From positions 532,912,971 to 532,976,970 of the forward strand of contig CM062297.1 of NCBI GenBank assembly GCA_031216915.1: a stretch of DNA of 64,000 nt, written 5' to 3'. This DNA comes from Pictodentalium vernedei. Lineage: Eukaryota > Mollusca > Scaphopoda > Dentaliida > Dentaliidae. Each line of letters begins with the position of its first letter. The first letter of the stretch is position 1. A model generated the notes under the pieces. That model did no database searches, was not told the origin of the DNA, and worked only from the letters and a program-made list of their open reading frames with translations. Both the position numbers and the translations under genes were made by a program. Of the stretch, positions 54,800 through 64,000 are shown piece after piece.

Positions 54800-54935
54800 C
54801 GACAGACAAATATTCCAATCATATCACAAAAGCATGCCTTTGACTAAACTAGTTGAAATATTTTGCCAGTCAAGATTTGAGCCGTCACAGTCGGGACAAA
54901 TCAGGTTTACACCCCCCTCCAATCGGGCGTCTTTC
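54800..54935 (-). repeat. Dispersed repeat U, copy 2
   Basis: Reverse complement of part of 2706-3015 (GTCGGGACAAATCAGGTTTACACC, ATTCCAA...GCATGCCTTTGA). Confidence 0.5.
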
Positions 54936-55211
54936 GTACAAAAATACCCTTCAAATTTTGAAAACCGATTGATAACGGATCACATGTTTACACACGCTAT
55001 TATTTCCGAATAGAAAGCATTCATTATTGGGTTCGCAGGTGCTTGGCCCGAACCGAGAAATCAAAAAAGTTTGGGTCAAAATTGTAATCACTAAGTTTAT
55101 GTTTCACTTTGCATATATTGATCTGAGTATTGTCAATATGGCTTCGTATTTTACAGCGATGCTCATATTTGATATGGGAGCTTGGTACCTCTTTGATTAG
55201 AGCTTTGGGCT

Positions 55212-55396
55212 TTAACCCTTTATCCAGCGTAACTCAAAAGCATAGGTTATGTCCCCTCTTTGGAACGAGCTCGTCGAGCTCGTTCCACTGAGGGGTCATA
55301 ACCTATGTTTTGAGACAAAAAAATGAAGAAAAAAAATAGTTATTCAAGATTTTGTTTGCAAGTGTCGTCTGCTTTTCATGTTAGGTAAAGGGTTAA
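55212..55396 (-). mobile_element. TTAA MITE family A, copy A18, arm deleted
   Basis: TTAACCCTTTATCCAGCGTA to CATGTTAGGTAAAGGGTTAA. About 65 bp of the left arm are missing. Inserted in the SINE head. Confidence 0.88.
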
Positions 55397-55461
55397 ACCG
55401 AAATGTCGATTGTTCCATCCTTGCCCGTGCCATCTGCGCTGTGTCCTTCAGCAAGGCATTT

Positions 55462-55711
55462 TTAACTCTTAACCCGCCGAGTATTTTCAAAATATTTTTT
55501 ATCAAATCCAGTCATGGCTGCTTTAAAGCAGCCATGACTAGATTTGATGAAAAATCCATCTAAATTTAACTCAAGAAATCTCAAAGTCACAAAGTCAATT
55601 AAATTTACATAGGTGAAATTTGGTCACATGTGCCCAAATTATACTTATTTCAGTGGGAAGAGATTTCATGTCCTGGGTAGGAATATCCGCCAGCAGAAAG
55701 CAAGGAGTTAA
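55462..55711 (+). mobile_element. TTAA MITE family E, copy 2
   Basis: TTAACTCTTAACCCGCCGAG to AAAGCAAGGAGTTAA, hairpin GTCATGGCTGCTTTAAAGCAGCCATGAC. Inserted at the conserved CTTAATCCC of the SINE, which fixes its ends to the base. Confidence 0.9.
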
Positions 55712-56113
55712 TCCCGATTGTGCACGGTGGCGCTGGGCACTAAGGTGTACTGCACATCGATGGTGCACTTGCTTTAAACCGCTGCTAACTCTACTTGTGT
55801 CCGGTTAGTACTTTCGAGAGTTTGACAATTGCTCAACGCTGCTCGGTGATTCTTCCGGATATTTCGGCTTCCCCCACCTGTTAAACTGCCCGACAAAAGA
55901 TGTGATCCTGATTGTTGAAGGTGTCGCTAAAGCCCAAAGAAACAAACAAGCATATTCGAGATGTCACTATTTTCAAATTGAAAGGGAAAATTATTGCACT
56001 TAGAAAGTCGAGTCTACTCGCCTGTGATGTAAAACAAACAACCACTGCCCCGGCATTTGCGATCCGGATAATAATGAACGGGCAGACGACACTTGACAAG
56101 AAACACCTACCAA

Positions 56114-56344
56114 GGGCCAATACTACACAACTTTTACAATTGTATTTTGTGGAATTGTATTTTCCAGTTATGACTTGACTTATGGGTTGAAATGAACCAT
56201 TAGCATTTTCAGAGATGTGGTATTTGTCAGTTAGCAAATTGCCATGTCTTTTAAAATGCTAATGATTCATTTTAGTCAGTTGTATTAATTGGTAGAAAAT
56301 ACAATTCTAGAAAATATAATTGTAAAAGTTTTATAATATTGGCT
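56114..56344. mobile_element. MITE family K, copy 2
   Basis: GGCCAATACTACACAACTTT to AGTTTTATAATATTGGC; inner stem CAGTTAGCAAATTGCCATG. About 80 percent like 27805-28034 by eye. Confidence 0.75.
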
Positions 56345-57496
56345 TCAGGTCGCACGTCTTATATGATGTCCAATAATTCAGCTATTCTTTCCCAGTCTTG
56401 TAAGTGTTAGTGACGTCTTAGCATCACGCGTAACGGTTGCACTTGTGTGTAACAGACATTATGCACTCACCCTGTATGTAACACTCCTTGACTTCAGTTG
56501 ATAAACATTACCATACAGCCTTACTCTGCCTCTCCCAAGGTCATTTTTCTGTCTGGTCGTATTCCTTCCTGTTGACTCTACTTCGATTAAACAGAATTTC
56601 GCGACTTTCCCCTGAAGATAAATTGCTTTAATGCTGTTTGATTAACGGTGTGCGTCGACCAATTTGTCTCTTTGACATTTTAGACGTTCGTATCCCCAAA
56701 GACTGTTTGGCGACATTACTTTTCCAATAATAATGTTATTCAGCTTGCCGTTGCCTGAAATTCTGTCCCGTGTGGAGTAATTGGTGTAATTGCAGCGCAT
56801 TTGTGTGCTAATTACACGTAGTCGACTATGGGACAGCTGAATGTAGCATTCAGTCTTCTCTCCAACAACACATCTTCAGCTAGCAAATCGCCATGCGTCA
56901 CTGTCGCAGACAGGCAATTTATTTAACAAGACATAAATAAATTGAAACGGGAATGCAGGTCTTGGCCAGTTATAATATATACATTCCATTAGTGATAAGT
57001 CTGGTACAATCAGCATTCAAAAATCAATTAGCTGTTGCTACTTTTCTTGTATGAAACCAAATGTCTGTGCTGAGAGTCAACCTCAAATTCCAAGTTCAAA
57101 CAAATTAAACGTTCTTTTTAATTGACCAGTTCCTCCACAAATGGCATGAGAAAATGTCTCAATGTCTCAAAAGGGCGATTTTTCTTATCAGATTACAGAT
57201 TTTCCCAACAGGGATATAGCTAGAGGAGGGGTGTCTCAACCCTCCCCAATCATCGCCTAAAATTACAAAAGTTTGAAATCAGGTGATGTAAATTCCAAAA
57301 GTTGGAAATTCAGTAATATCCAGTAATATCAATTTAAATTGCTCCTGTCATATTTTTTTCGGCCAAAACCCGAGTGATTTTCCAATTTTCGATCAAATGC
57401 CCCGACTTTTCCAATCAGCTGACAAAATTTTCAGAAATGCCGACATGAATCTGTGACCAGTCCAGTTTTTTAATTCATCGTTCCGTTTATTTTACC
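56345..57496. other. No gene recognised
   Basis: No repeat family or coding signal seen. Confidence 0.4.
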
Positions 57497-57633
57497 CTGA
57501 CCAGGCTACACATGGACTATGGACTGACAGCTATTCATCCAATACGTACTCCTTTCAACTGACTGAAAACCAGTTGGAAGTAGTAGGTATTGGCTGAATA
57601 GCTGTCAGTCTATAGTCCTTGTGTAGTCTAGGG
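57497..57633. repeat. Hairpin element Q
   Basis: GGCTACACATGGACTATGGACTGACAGCTATTC... pairs with GAATAGCTGTCAGTCTATAG, TCCTTGTGTAGTC; inner stem CCAACTG...CAGTTGG. Confidence 0.7.
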
Positions 57634-59997
57634 ACAATCCTATAAAACGTTTAGATTTTGTATTTTTCAGAATTATATTTTCTACCTAACAAGATAAATG
57701 ACAGAAATGGCTCACTAGCGGTTTTAAATATGTGGAAATATACCATTCCGTATCCCCCCTTTCGACCCCCCCCCCCCCCAACTCGGGGCTTCGTTCCATG
57801 CCTACGTATGTCGTGCTTGGACCACAACCCCAGTTAGAAATCTAACTGATCACCCCCCCCCCCCCCCTCCCTCCCATAAACACCGCCTAGGTACTTACAC
57901 GATTCTCAGATTGAGCAAGTATTTAATAAATTTACCCCCATATTTGTCAGAGTACCAAAAAAGTAGAACAAATAACCATAGACTTCTCAAAAAATGAGCA
58001 AGTTCCAGTAATGAGGGTAGTAAGGGGGCGCATTGTATAGTATATTCAAAAGTAGAAGTTGAATACCATTCCATCATGAAATGTGAACTTGTAAAAGATA
58101 TGTTGGCAAAATGCATCACGAAGTATTCTTGGTAATTCTACTCACACAGCAAACCTTTTGGGCTACTAAACCCTGCTAATGCCCAGTAGAGAACGTTTAT
58201 GTTTGTTTCTGAAAAATAGTTTCCAAAGATTAAAATCCCTGAGGTACGGAGGTTGATCACGACGGGAACTGGGCCGATAGTGATCGTCGTCGATTTGATG
58301 AACGTGATTATTGCGATAAATGCAAATCAACCCAAACTCTACCTGATTATGATGATTGTCAGAAAACGGGCGTCGTCGTTGCTGTGATGCTGTGAAAAAT
58401 AGACTCAAGGAGTGTCGCCTGAATCCGTGCGTGAACGTGTGTCTCGCCGTGTCGAATCCACCCGTTTTGTTTTTGTTGGGGTGGTTCTTATCCAGAAGGG
58501 GTGAGCGACTTTTGTCGCAGGATTACAGGGGTTAAATTGATGTTCGAAATGATGGAGGAAAATTTATGTTCTTATCAGTGCCCAGCCGACAGCCAGTGAC
58601 TGTCGCCTGAACCCCAGTTCGAACGTAAACCTTGCCACCTTATCAATGCCCTATCCGCTTGGGATTCTTAGGATTCCTGAAGGTGCCTGTGGCTTACAAC
58701 GCCAAAGGGTGATCAACGATAATTCACTGAAAAGTTTATTTATTTACATGTACGAAGAAATAAAATATGAAACAAATTACTCACAAAATTATCCATAAGA
58801 ATACACTAATTACGTGGATAAAAGTTTATTCTTTAGGGCCCTCGACGTCTCCCACAGCTAGCTGTGTCCGCTGGATCAACCTCACATCATCTTCATCTTC
58901 TCATGGTTTGTGATACATACAAAGTGTCTATTCACTTCTCGTTGCTTCCTCCTCGCAGGGTTAACTTCGCAGTCATTCAGGCTTAACACATATAATGTTC
59001 TGCTTGTGTGACTCCACCTTATCAATGCCCTGTCCGCTTGGGACTGTTAGGCGCTCTCATAGTTCAATCACAATTCAATCGGCGTCTACCATAGTTCACG
59101 ATCACTTTGCGCCTTGCCTGGCTCTCACGGGGTTCAGTTATTCTTCGCCTTCAGATATATACTTAACAAAGTTTACATAAAAATATTCTGCAAAGTGTTC
59201 TCAACATCACCAATTCTCGCACCGCCTAAAACTATTTTATCTCGCGAGCTATTCAAGCGCTCACTCAAGCTCTTATTACGGTTTCTAGGCCTCAACGTTA
59301 CAGCTTTTACTTCTTTGGCTACTACGCCACTACGGTTCGCAACCGTTGACAAACTACTATCGGTTCCTTACAGCCCTCACAGGGTTACGACAATACGCGG
59401 ACTTTCAATCTCGAGGTCTATGACCCTCGACGGCCGAGGCTAAACTCGGACCTTCTCTGAGTGCCCTCAGAATTCTGCTTCACTCTATAATTTATAGAGT
59501 CGAAACACAAAGATTAAACATATTATTTCTGATTTAACGAGTGCTTTGTAATTCGATATGGATAGAGATATTAATGCGTATTTTGTTTGAGTTACACTCG
59601 CTTGACATTTCGTGAACACTTTTATTATTATGAGCTCGTGTTCTGTGATATCTGGCAACATATCTCGGAGCTCTCCTGGCTTGGTAAGATATGCCTCTTT
59701 TGAAACAACTAGACATTTTAATGATTGTCTGAAACGGCCAGAACATGATTAAACTGTTTACGTTCAAATTACCCGTGAACAATCTCTAATTCAAATCCAC
59801 GATGGACAGGATAGATGCATAATATGGGTGTGTGTCCAGAACATGTGTGATGCACTGGTTTCCAACAATTAGATTTTAACTGGCCTTAATTACCCCGATA
59901 ATGACAACAGAAGATTAATACCTCTTAGATAGCCCATGTGGCGTTCAACAAATGCGCTCTAATGGACATTAAATTTCATGCTTAATTAGCAGATTTT
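57634..59997. other. Unclassified repeat-like region
   Basis: C runs at 57766-57779 and 57853-57867. CCACCTTATCAATGCCCTAT...GCTTGGGA at about 58635 recurs at about 59013 (CCACCTTATCAATGCCCTGT), so part is duplicated. The section from 58450 to 59470 has a different, more CT-rich texture. The frames 58995-59180 and 59114-59443 lie in it and match no family I know. Confidence 0.4.
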
Positions 59998-60160
59998 GAG
60001 TGACAAATCGGTTTTCGGGGCACGTTATATAAACGCACATTCTGGTACCTTGGCCCGAACGAGAAAAATTATCAAAGATATTTCCACTTTTATACAACAA
60101 AGTCGCAACTTTTAGCTATCACCTTGACAACTTTTCATCAAAAAGCATAATCAACAGGGC
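59998..60160 (+). repeat. Diverged dispersed repeat V, copy 1
   Basis: GAGTGACAAATCGGTTTTCGG ... CCGAACGAGAAAAATTATCAAAGATAT ... CAACAAAGTCGCAACTTTTAGCTAT ... CCTTGAC. A second copy is at 61270-61445. Confidence 0.5.
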
Positions 60161-61269
60161 TTCACAGAAAATAACAATTTTAATAAAAAGAGAAAAATAT
60201 ACTAACTTGTGACTCACATGAAATTCAATGAATAAAACGCAAAACGTGAATCACACCCCACCCACACAGTTTTCAAGTCACCTTGCGGGCCCGCGCTCTC
60301 GGTTGTCGCAGGGTGCTTCTTCGTTGTCGTTGGTGTTTAATCTTCTCGGCCCAGTGTAGTGTCTCTGGACTCTGGCCGCCTTTTCACGAAGATATAACGG
60401 AATGCCACTCTATCACTGCCGTCGTACGACCACTACCGTATTGTCACTTTTACTAGACGCCTGTACTCTTAACAACCGCTAATTCAAGGGTTAAGTGCTT
60501 CCCTCTAGTTGCCTTCGACTAATGTTCATACAGGCAAAGCCTACTTTGTCCACGTATGGCTTGCCTTCTATAACAGGTAATACCGTCTACCCGAATACCA
60601 ACATTCGTGAGCTCCCAGAGCTCGTATATCCTAACTATTTCTGATCCTACACTCATATATGGCCACCGACTTGGCCCACGACTGTTCCAAGTCTAAATAT
60701 GGGCTCTGTGGCTCCCCTTACGTTACAACGTAACCATACTTTCGATGCGGCACCTCCCCTAACCTGTAGCATGGGCATCCCCAGCTCCTCGCATACGACC
60801 CACAGTCTTACAGACCTTCAGATTGGAATGAAATTTTCGAGAAAAGCCTCGACTCTTATTCGATTGTAAGGATATTAATTCTCATTTTAATTATTTCTCT
60901 TGAACTTGGTCGCTGCAGATCTGTCTTAATTTAAAATTCTCTTTCAAGTATTTTTAAGATATCCTACCTTCGCAAAACATTGACACTTGTGACAGTCCGC
61001 TGTCAGAAAGAGAGGATACCCATACAACACAGGCACTACATGTGCGCTACTTATGATTAAGAGATTATCACCACTAATGACCATATAATTAAATGACTGA
61101 TCACCCTGGATGGCTAAACGGGTGTCTTTTGTTTGAAGCTTATCAGGCAAGATCGTTGTTTCAGACCAGATAAACGCTAATTGGCGTTACAGGCTCCTAT
61201 TGAGATTCCGCTGCATTAATTAAAGTTATCACTTTTATTGCGACTTCACTGATTTATTTCCAATTTCAT
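60161..61269. other. Unclassified, no gene recognised
   Basis: Locally GC-richer stretch (60280-60800) with no open frame of note, then AT-rich sequence. I cannot assign it. Confidence 0.35.
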
Positions 61270-61445
61270 ACATAGGTGGCTTACTTGACAAATCGTTTTT
61301 TCTGGGTCCGTCACATACCTATTCTTGGCTTTCAGTCCGAATGAGAAAGGTTACCAAAAATATATACATTTTTTTGTTTTTATAACAACAAAATCGTATA
61401 TTTAAGCTATATCCTTGACGATGTTGGTGATCATTTTCTGATAAC
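61270..61445 (+). repeat. Diverged dispersed repeat V, copy 2
   Basis: CTTGACAAATCGTTTTTTCTGGG ... CCGAATGAGAAAGGTTACCAAAAATAT ... CAACAAAATCGTATATTTAAGCTAT ... CCTTGAC. Confidence 0.5.
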
Positions 61446-61628
61446 GAACCTCGTGTTAAAAGTCTTGTGTTCTTTGCCAAGGACAAACACGTTTTTGGGG
61501 TGAATATTCTCAAAACAGATGGCTGGTCGGTTTAAATTATTATTATTTTCAATTTAAAATCAGGGTATGTCCATTTTTTCAGCAGTTAGGAGATGATTTG
61601 ATAACAAACGCATTCCTAATTTATTAAA

Positions 61629-61857
61629 TTAACCCTTTACCCAACGCACGTGATATCAACATTTATTATTTTAAATATTTTTTCACATTTTTCAGAAATT
61701 GTCAACAATACCATATCATGTGGCCCCTGATTGGAACGAGCTCTGCGGGCTCGTTCCAAAGAAGGGCCACATGTTTACGGTTTTGTTGATATTTTTTTCA
61801 ACTGCTCAATTTGAAAATTACGTGGAGAGTATGGTGAATTCGTTAGGTAAAGGGTTA
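61629..61857 (-). mobile_element. TTAA MITE family B, copy B5
   Basis: TTAACCCTTTACCCAACGCA to ATTCGTTAGGTAAAGGGTTA. Core ACCATATCATGTGGCCCCTG, GGAACGAGCTCTGCGGGCTC. Only 12 bp separate it from A19. Confidence 0.85.
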
Positions 61858-61869
61858 TGGTTAAAATTG

Positions 61870-62120
61870 TTAACCCTTTACCCAACGTAACGGCCAAAAC
61901 CGGCCAGCGCTATTCTCAAAAATCGCCAATTAATTTTCAAAATATTTTCATTTTTTGTCTCAAAAACATAGGTTATGACCCCTCGTTGGAACGAGCTCGT
62001 CGAGCTCGTTCCAACGAGGGGTCATAACCTATGTTTTTGAGACAAAAAATGAAAAAAATTAGTTATTCAAGAATTTTTTTTGCAAGTGTCGTCTGCTTTT
62101 CATGTTAGGTAAAGGGTTAA
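61870..62120 (-). mobile_element. TTAA MITE family A, young copy A19
   Basis: TTAACCCTTTACCCAACGTA to CATGTTAGGTAAAGGGTTAA with a perfect palindrome. Near-identical to 49309-49560. Confidence 0.95.
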
Positions 62121-62826
62121 AATAATAAAGATAATTTCTGTTCAACAGACGGTATCAATTTATTCGATCGCTTAATTTCCTCGTGTTTGCTTGCTAATGG
62201 CGCCAAATATTTGTTCACATTTTTATCCAACGTTTCGAAATATTTTATTAATGTCACGAGTATCCCACAGGACTTTTGAGCGAAAGAGATAGCGTTTTCT
62301 TTCTGCAGCTGTTTTGACCTGTGACTTCTCATCATTTAGGAAACTTTTGTAAATATTTGCCCTTTATTATATTCAATGGGATCGGAAAACAGACAATTTG
62401 AAAAATAACCTAACCAGAAATTTGTCTTTTATGACACATCAAAAACCTAAGTGTTAAATACTTTTATACTCACACTTCGAGTTTGCAGACCCAAACCTTA
62501 TCAATCATTCTTTTGTTCTTATTTTTCCTATTAATACCAGTAATTCTCCGACGTCACGACTGATTAGGCAGATGAAATCTCAAGAGACCATTTATGAATT
62601 CCCGATGCAGTCGTAGAACATAATTTGCTGGACTGTCGATTTGTGGCGTTTATTTAATTATTTCTTGGGTGACCATTTCTGACCTCAGTTTTCCCTGAAA
62701 AAGAAGAATTGCTTTTGCGGATGAATAGATCACTGAGAGACTGGCAAGAATGCAAAAACGGGTTTGGTTCTTACTTGCGATCGGCTTATGGTCATATGAT
62801 CGTGGGTGAAAATCTATCAAACTTGT
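62121..62826. other. No gene recognised
   Basis: The minus frame 62117-62335 starts in unique sequence but has no domain; not called. Confidence 0.4.
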
Positions 62827-62839
62827 ATTTGGCTCGCTG

Positions 62840-63196
62840 GGCAGCCCGGTGGCTCGGTAGGTAGAGGTGCAGGCTACAAACCGAGAGGTCCTCGGTCCGA
62901 ATCCCACCTGCGACAATCGCCTTGTGTACTTGGGAAAGACACTTAATCCCAATTGCCCACGTGTGGGCACGGGGGCGATATGTACTAAGGCGTACTGCAC
63001 GTCAGTGATGCATTTGTCTTCAACCAGTGCTAACCCTGCTTGTGTGGGGTTAGTACGTTGGGGAATCTGATAGTTCCTCGCCGTTGCTCGGTGGTTCTCT
63101 CCGAGAACTCTGGCCTCCTCCACCTGTAAAACTGTCCGACACGAGGTGGCCCCGGCAGTCGAAAGTGTCGTTAAAGCCCAATAAATAAATATATAA
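62840..63196 (+). mobile_element. SINE family C, young full-length copy
   Basis: Perfect 13-bp duplications ATTTGGCTCGCTG (62827-62839, 63197-63209). Head GCCCGGTGGCTCGGTAGGTA with A box, B box TCGGTCCGAATCCC, standard body, end GTGTCGTTAAAGCCCAATAAATAAA. Perfect duplications and an A-rich tail show LINE-dependent retrotransposition; no LINE is present in the window. Confidence 0.93.
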
Positions 63197-63514
63197 ATTT
63201 GGCTCGCTGTAAGTCTTATTAAGGTGCTATGTGAGTAATGGGAAGTTAGCTTGAAAATAGGCGATAGGTTATTTTTAATGTCGACAAAAATCTAAACAAA
63301 TTAATAATTTGTCACTTTTTGCTGTTCATTCGTATTTAAGAACAATGCTTCGCACTTTTGAACACCAAAAGATGAAAAATTATAACATTTGTTAAACATC
63401 TGATGCCATCGAACATAACCTGTCGCCTATTTTCAAGCTAACTTTCCCATTAATTATGTGGCATCGTAATGAACGGTGAACAGTATATATCCACTTTGTC
63501 CCAACTTAACATTT

Positions 63515-63768
63515 TTAACCCTTTGAACGCTGGTGGTATATCGTCCCCTGAGTTCCAATGTGTTCTATGTGCCGACTGGCACATAGAACACATTGGAACT
63601 CAGGAGTCGATATTCCAAGTCAGTTCAGTGGCAGCAATTGGAAGAGTACATATTCACTATTTGGGGGTAGACCCATTAATATTTTCAACGTGCAGCCTTT
63701 GGGTTAGTTGAAATTATGACGCGTCATAACCTAGGTCGGAAAAGGGCCCCTCGGGTTCAAAGGGTTAA
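63515..63768 (-). mobile_element. TTAA MITE family G, copy G1
   Basis: TTAACCCTTTGAACGCTGG to GGGTTCAAAGGGTTAA, perfect TTAA ends. It carries a hairpin (GAGTTCCAATGTGTTCTATG / CATAGAACACATTGGAACTC) not seen in G2-G4, plus the common CAATTGGAAGAG and TATTTTCAACGTGCAGCC segments. Confidence 0.85.
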
Positions 63769-64000
63769 GGGGAATGTAGATAGAAACAGTTTGGCCAAAA
63801 CCCCTGGTACAAATGTTTTTATATATATTTTAGACTGCACTCTTGGTGCTATTGCATTCTGTATGATATATAATGTATGCTGGTGTATCCAAAAGTTATT
63901 TTAAGATTTAAGTATTTAATATAAACTCTCTTTTGAAGAATATTTTTCCGGGCACTTATTCTCACTGTCGTGAGGTACAACCTCTACAAAACCGATGTCA
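63769..64000. other. No gene recognised
   Basis: AT-rich sequence to the window edge; a short frame at 63716-63904 overlaps the MITE. Confidence 0.4.

Larger units (their letters stand above)
55176..55950 (+). mobile_element. SINE family C split by two different TTAA elements
   Basis: Imperfect duplications CATATTTGATAT (55164-55175) and CATATTCGAGAT (55951-55962). The head GGTACCTCTTTGATTAGAGC is cut by MITE A18. It then continues ACCGAAATGTCG...CAGCAAGGCAT, is cut by MITE E2, and continues CCCGATTGTGCACGG to GTGTCGCTAAAGCCCAAAG. Dropping both insertions with one TTAA each restores GGCATTTAATCCCGATTG, as in intact copies. Confidence 0.82.

Noticed and set aside
58995-59443. Overlapping frames of 61 and 109 codons in the CT-rich region
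   Set aside because: No known motif, and part of the region is duplicated at 58635; better seen as unclassified repeat.
62117-62335. 72-codon minus-strand frame
   Set aside because: Its stop lies in the end of MITE A19 and no domain is visible.

Overview
The window looks like animal nuclear DNA, most likely from a marine invertebrate. It is AT-rich and gene-poor, and crowded with short interspersed elements: tRNA-headed SINEs, TTAA-flanked MITEs, a hAT-type family and Tc1/mariner relics. No bacterial gene organisation is visible. The one persuasive host coding exon (21767-22014, + strand) resembles the N-terminus of a T-type (Cav3) voltage-gated calcium channel alpha-1 subunit. The similarity stops exactly at a perfect minor-spliceosome (U12, AT-AC) 5' splice site, ATATCCTTT. 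I did not find the next exon, so most of the sequence to the right may be a very long first coding intron filled with mobile elements. The species cannot be named from the sequence.

Layout. 1-4.7 kb: end of a SINE, foldback repeats and the first TTAA MITEs. 4.5-7.5 kb: a decayed minisatellite split by a hAT element with an 8-bp target duplication, then small repeats. 8-12 kb: inverted repeats, a SINE and a hAT element that each carry a TTAA MITE, and a Crypton-like (tyrosine recombinase) fossil. 12.3-19.7 kb: two Tc1-like transposons with broken transposases and several SINEs, one with a 5S-rRNA-like head. 20-22 kb: mostly unique sequence ending in the putative Cav3 exon. 22-43 kb: dense MITEs, two SINE families (C and D) and a second, multiply invaded hAT element. 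43.4-44 kb: a palindromic mariner made of two inverted transposase 3' ends. 44-47 kb: three SINEs, one a C/D chimera. 47.5-57.6 kb: hairpin elements, a third Tc1-like relic and a SINE carrying two different TTAA elements. 57.6-64 kb: unclassified repeats, two more TTAA elements, a SINE with a perfect 13-bp target duplication and a last TTAA element.

How the parts relate. About 19 copies of MITE family A and six of family B share the end CCCTTTACCYAAC, TTAA target sites and a GAGCTCG-rich hairpin core. Families E and G use TTAA with other ends. TTAA targets and CCC...GGG ends fit piggyBac-type mobilisation, but I see no piggyBac transposase here. Two family A copies (49.3 and 61.9 kb) are almost identical, which suggests recent movement. 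The SINEs are built from exchangeable heads (tRNA-like, or 5S-like in one copy), a common body and two alternative AATAAATAAA tails. Runs of 11-25 C or G occur about 19 times. Gene prediction here is weak apart from the Cav3-like exon, because most open frames lie inside repeats.
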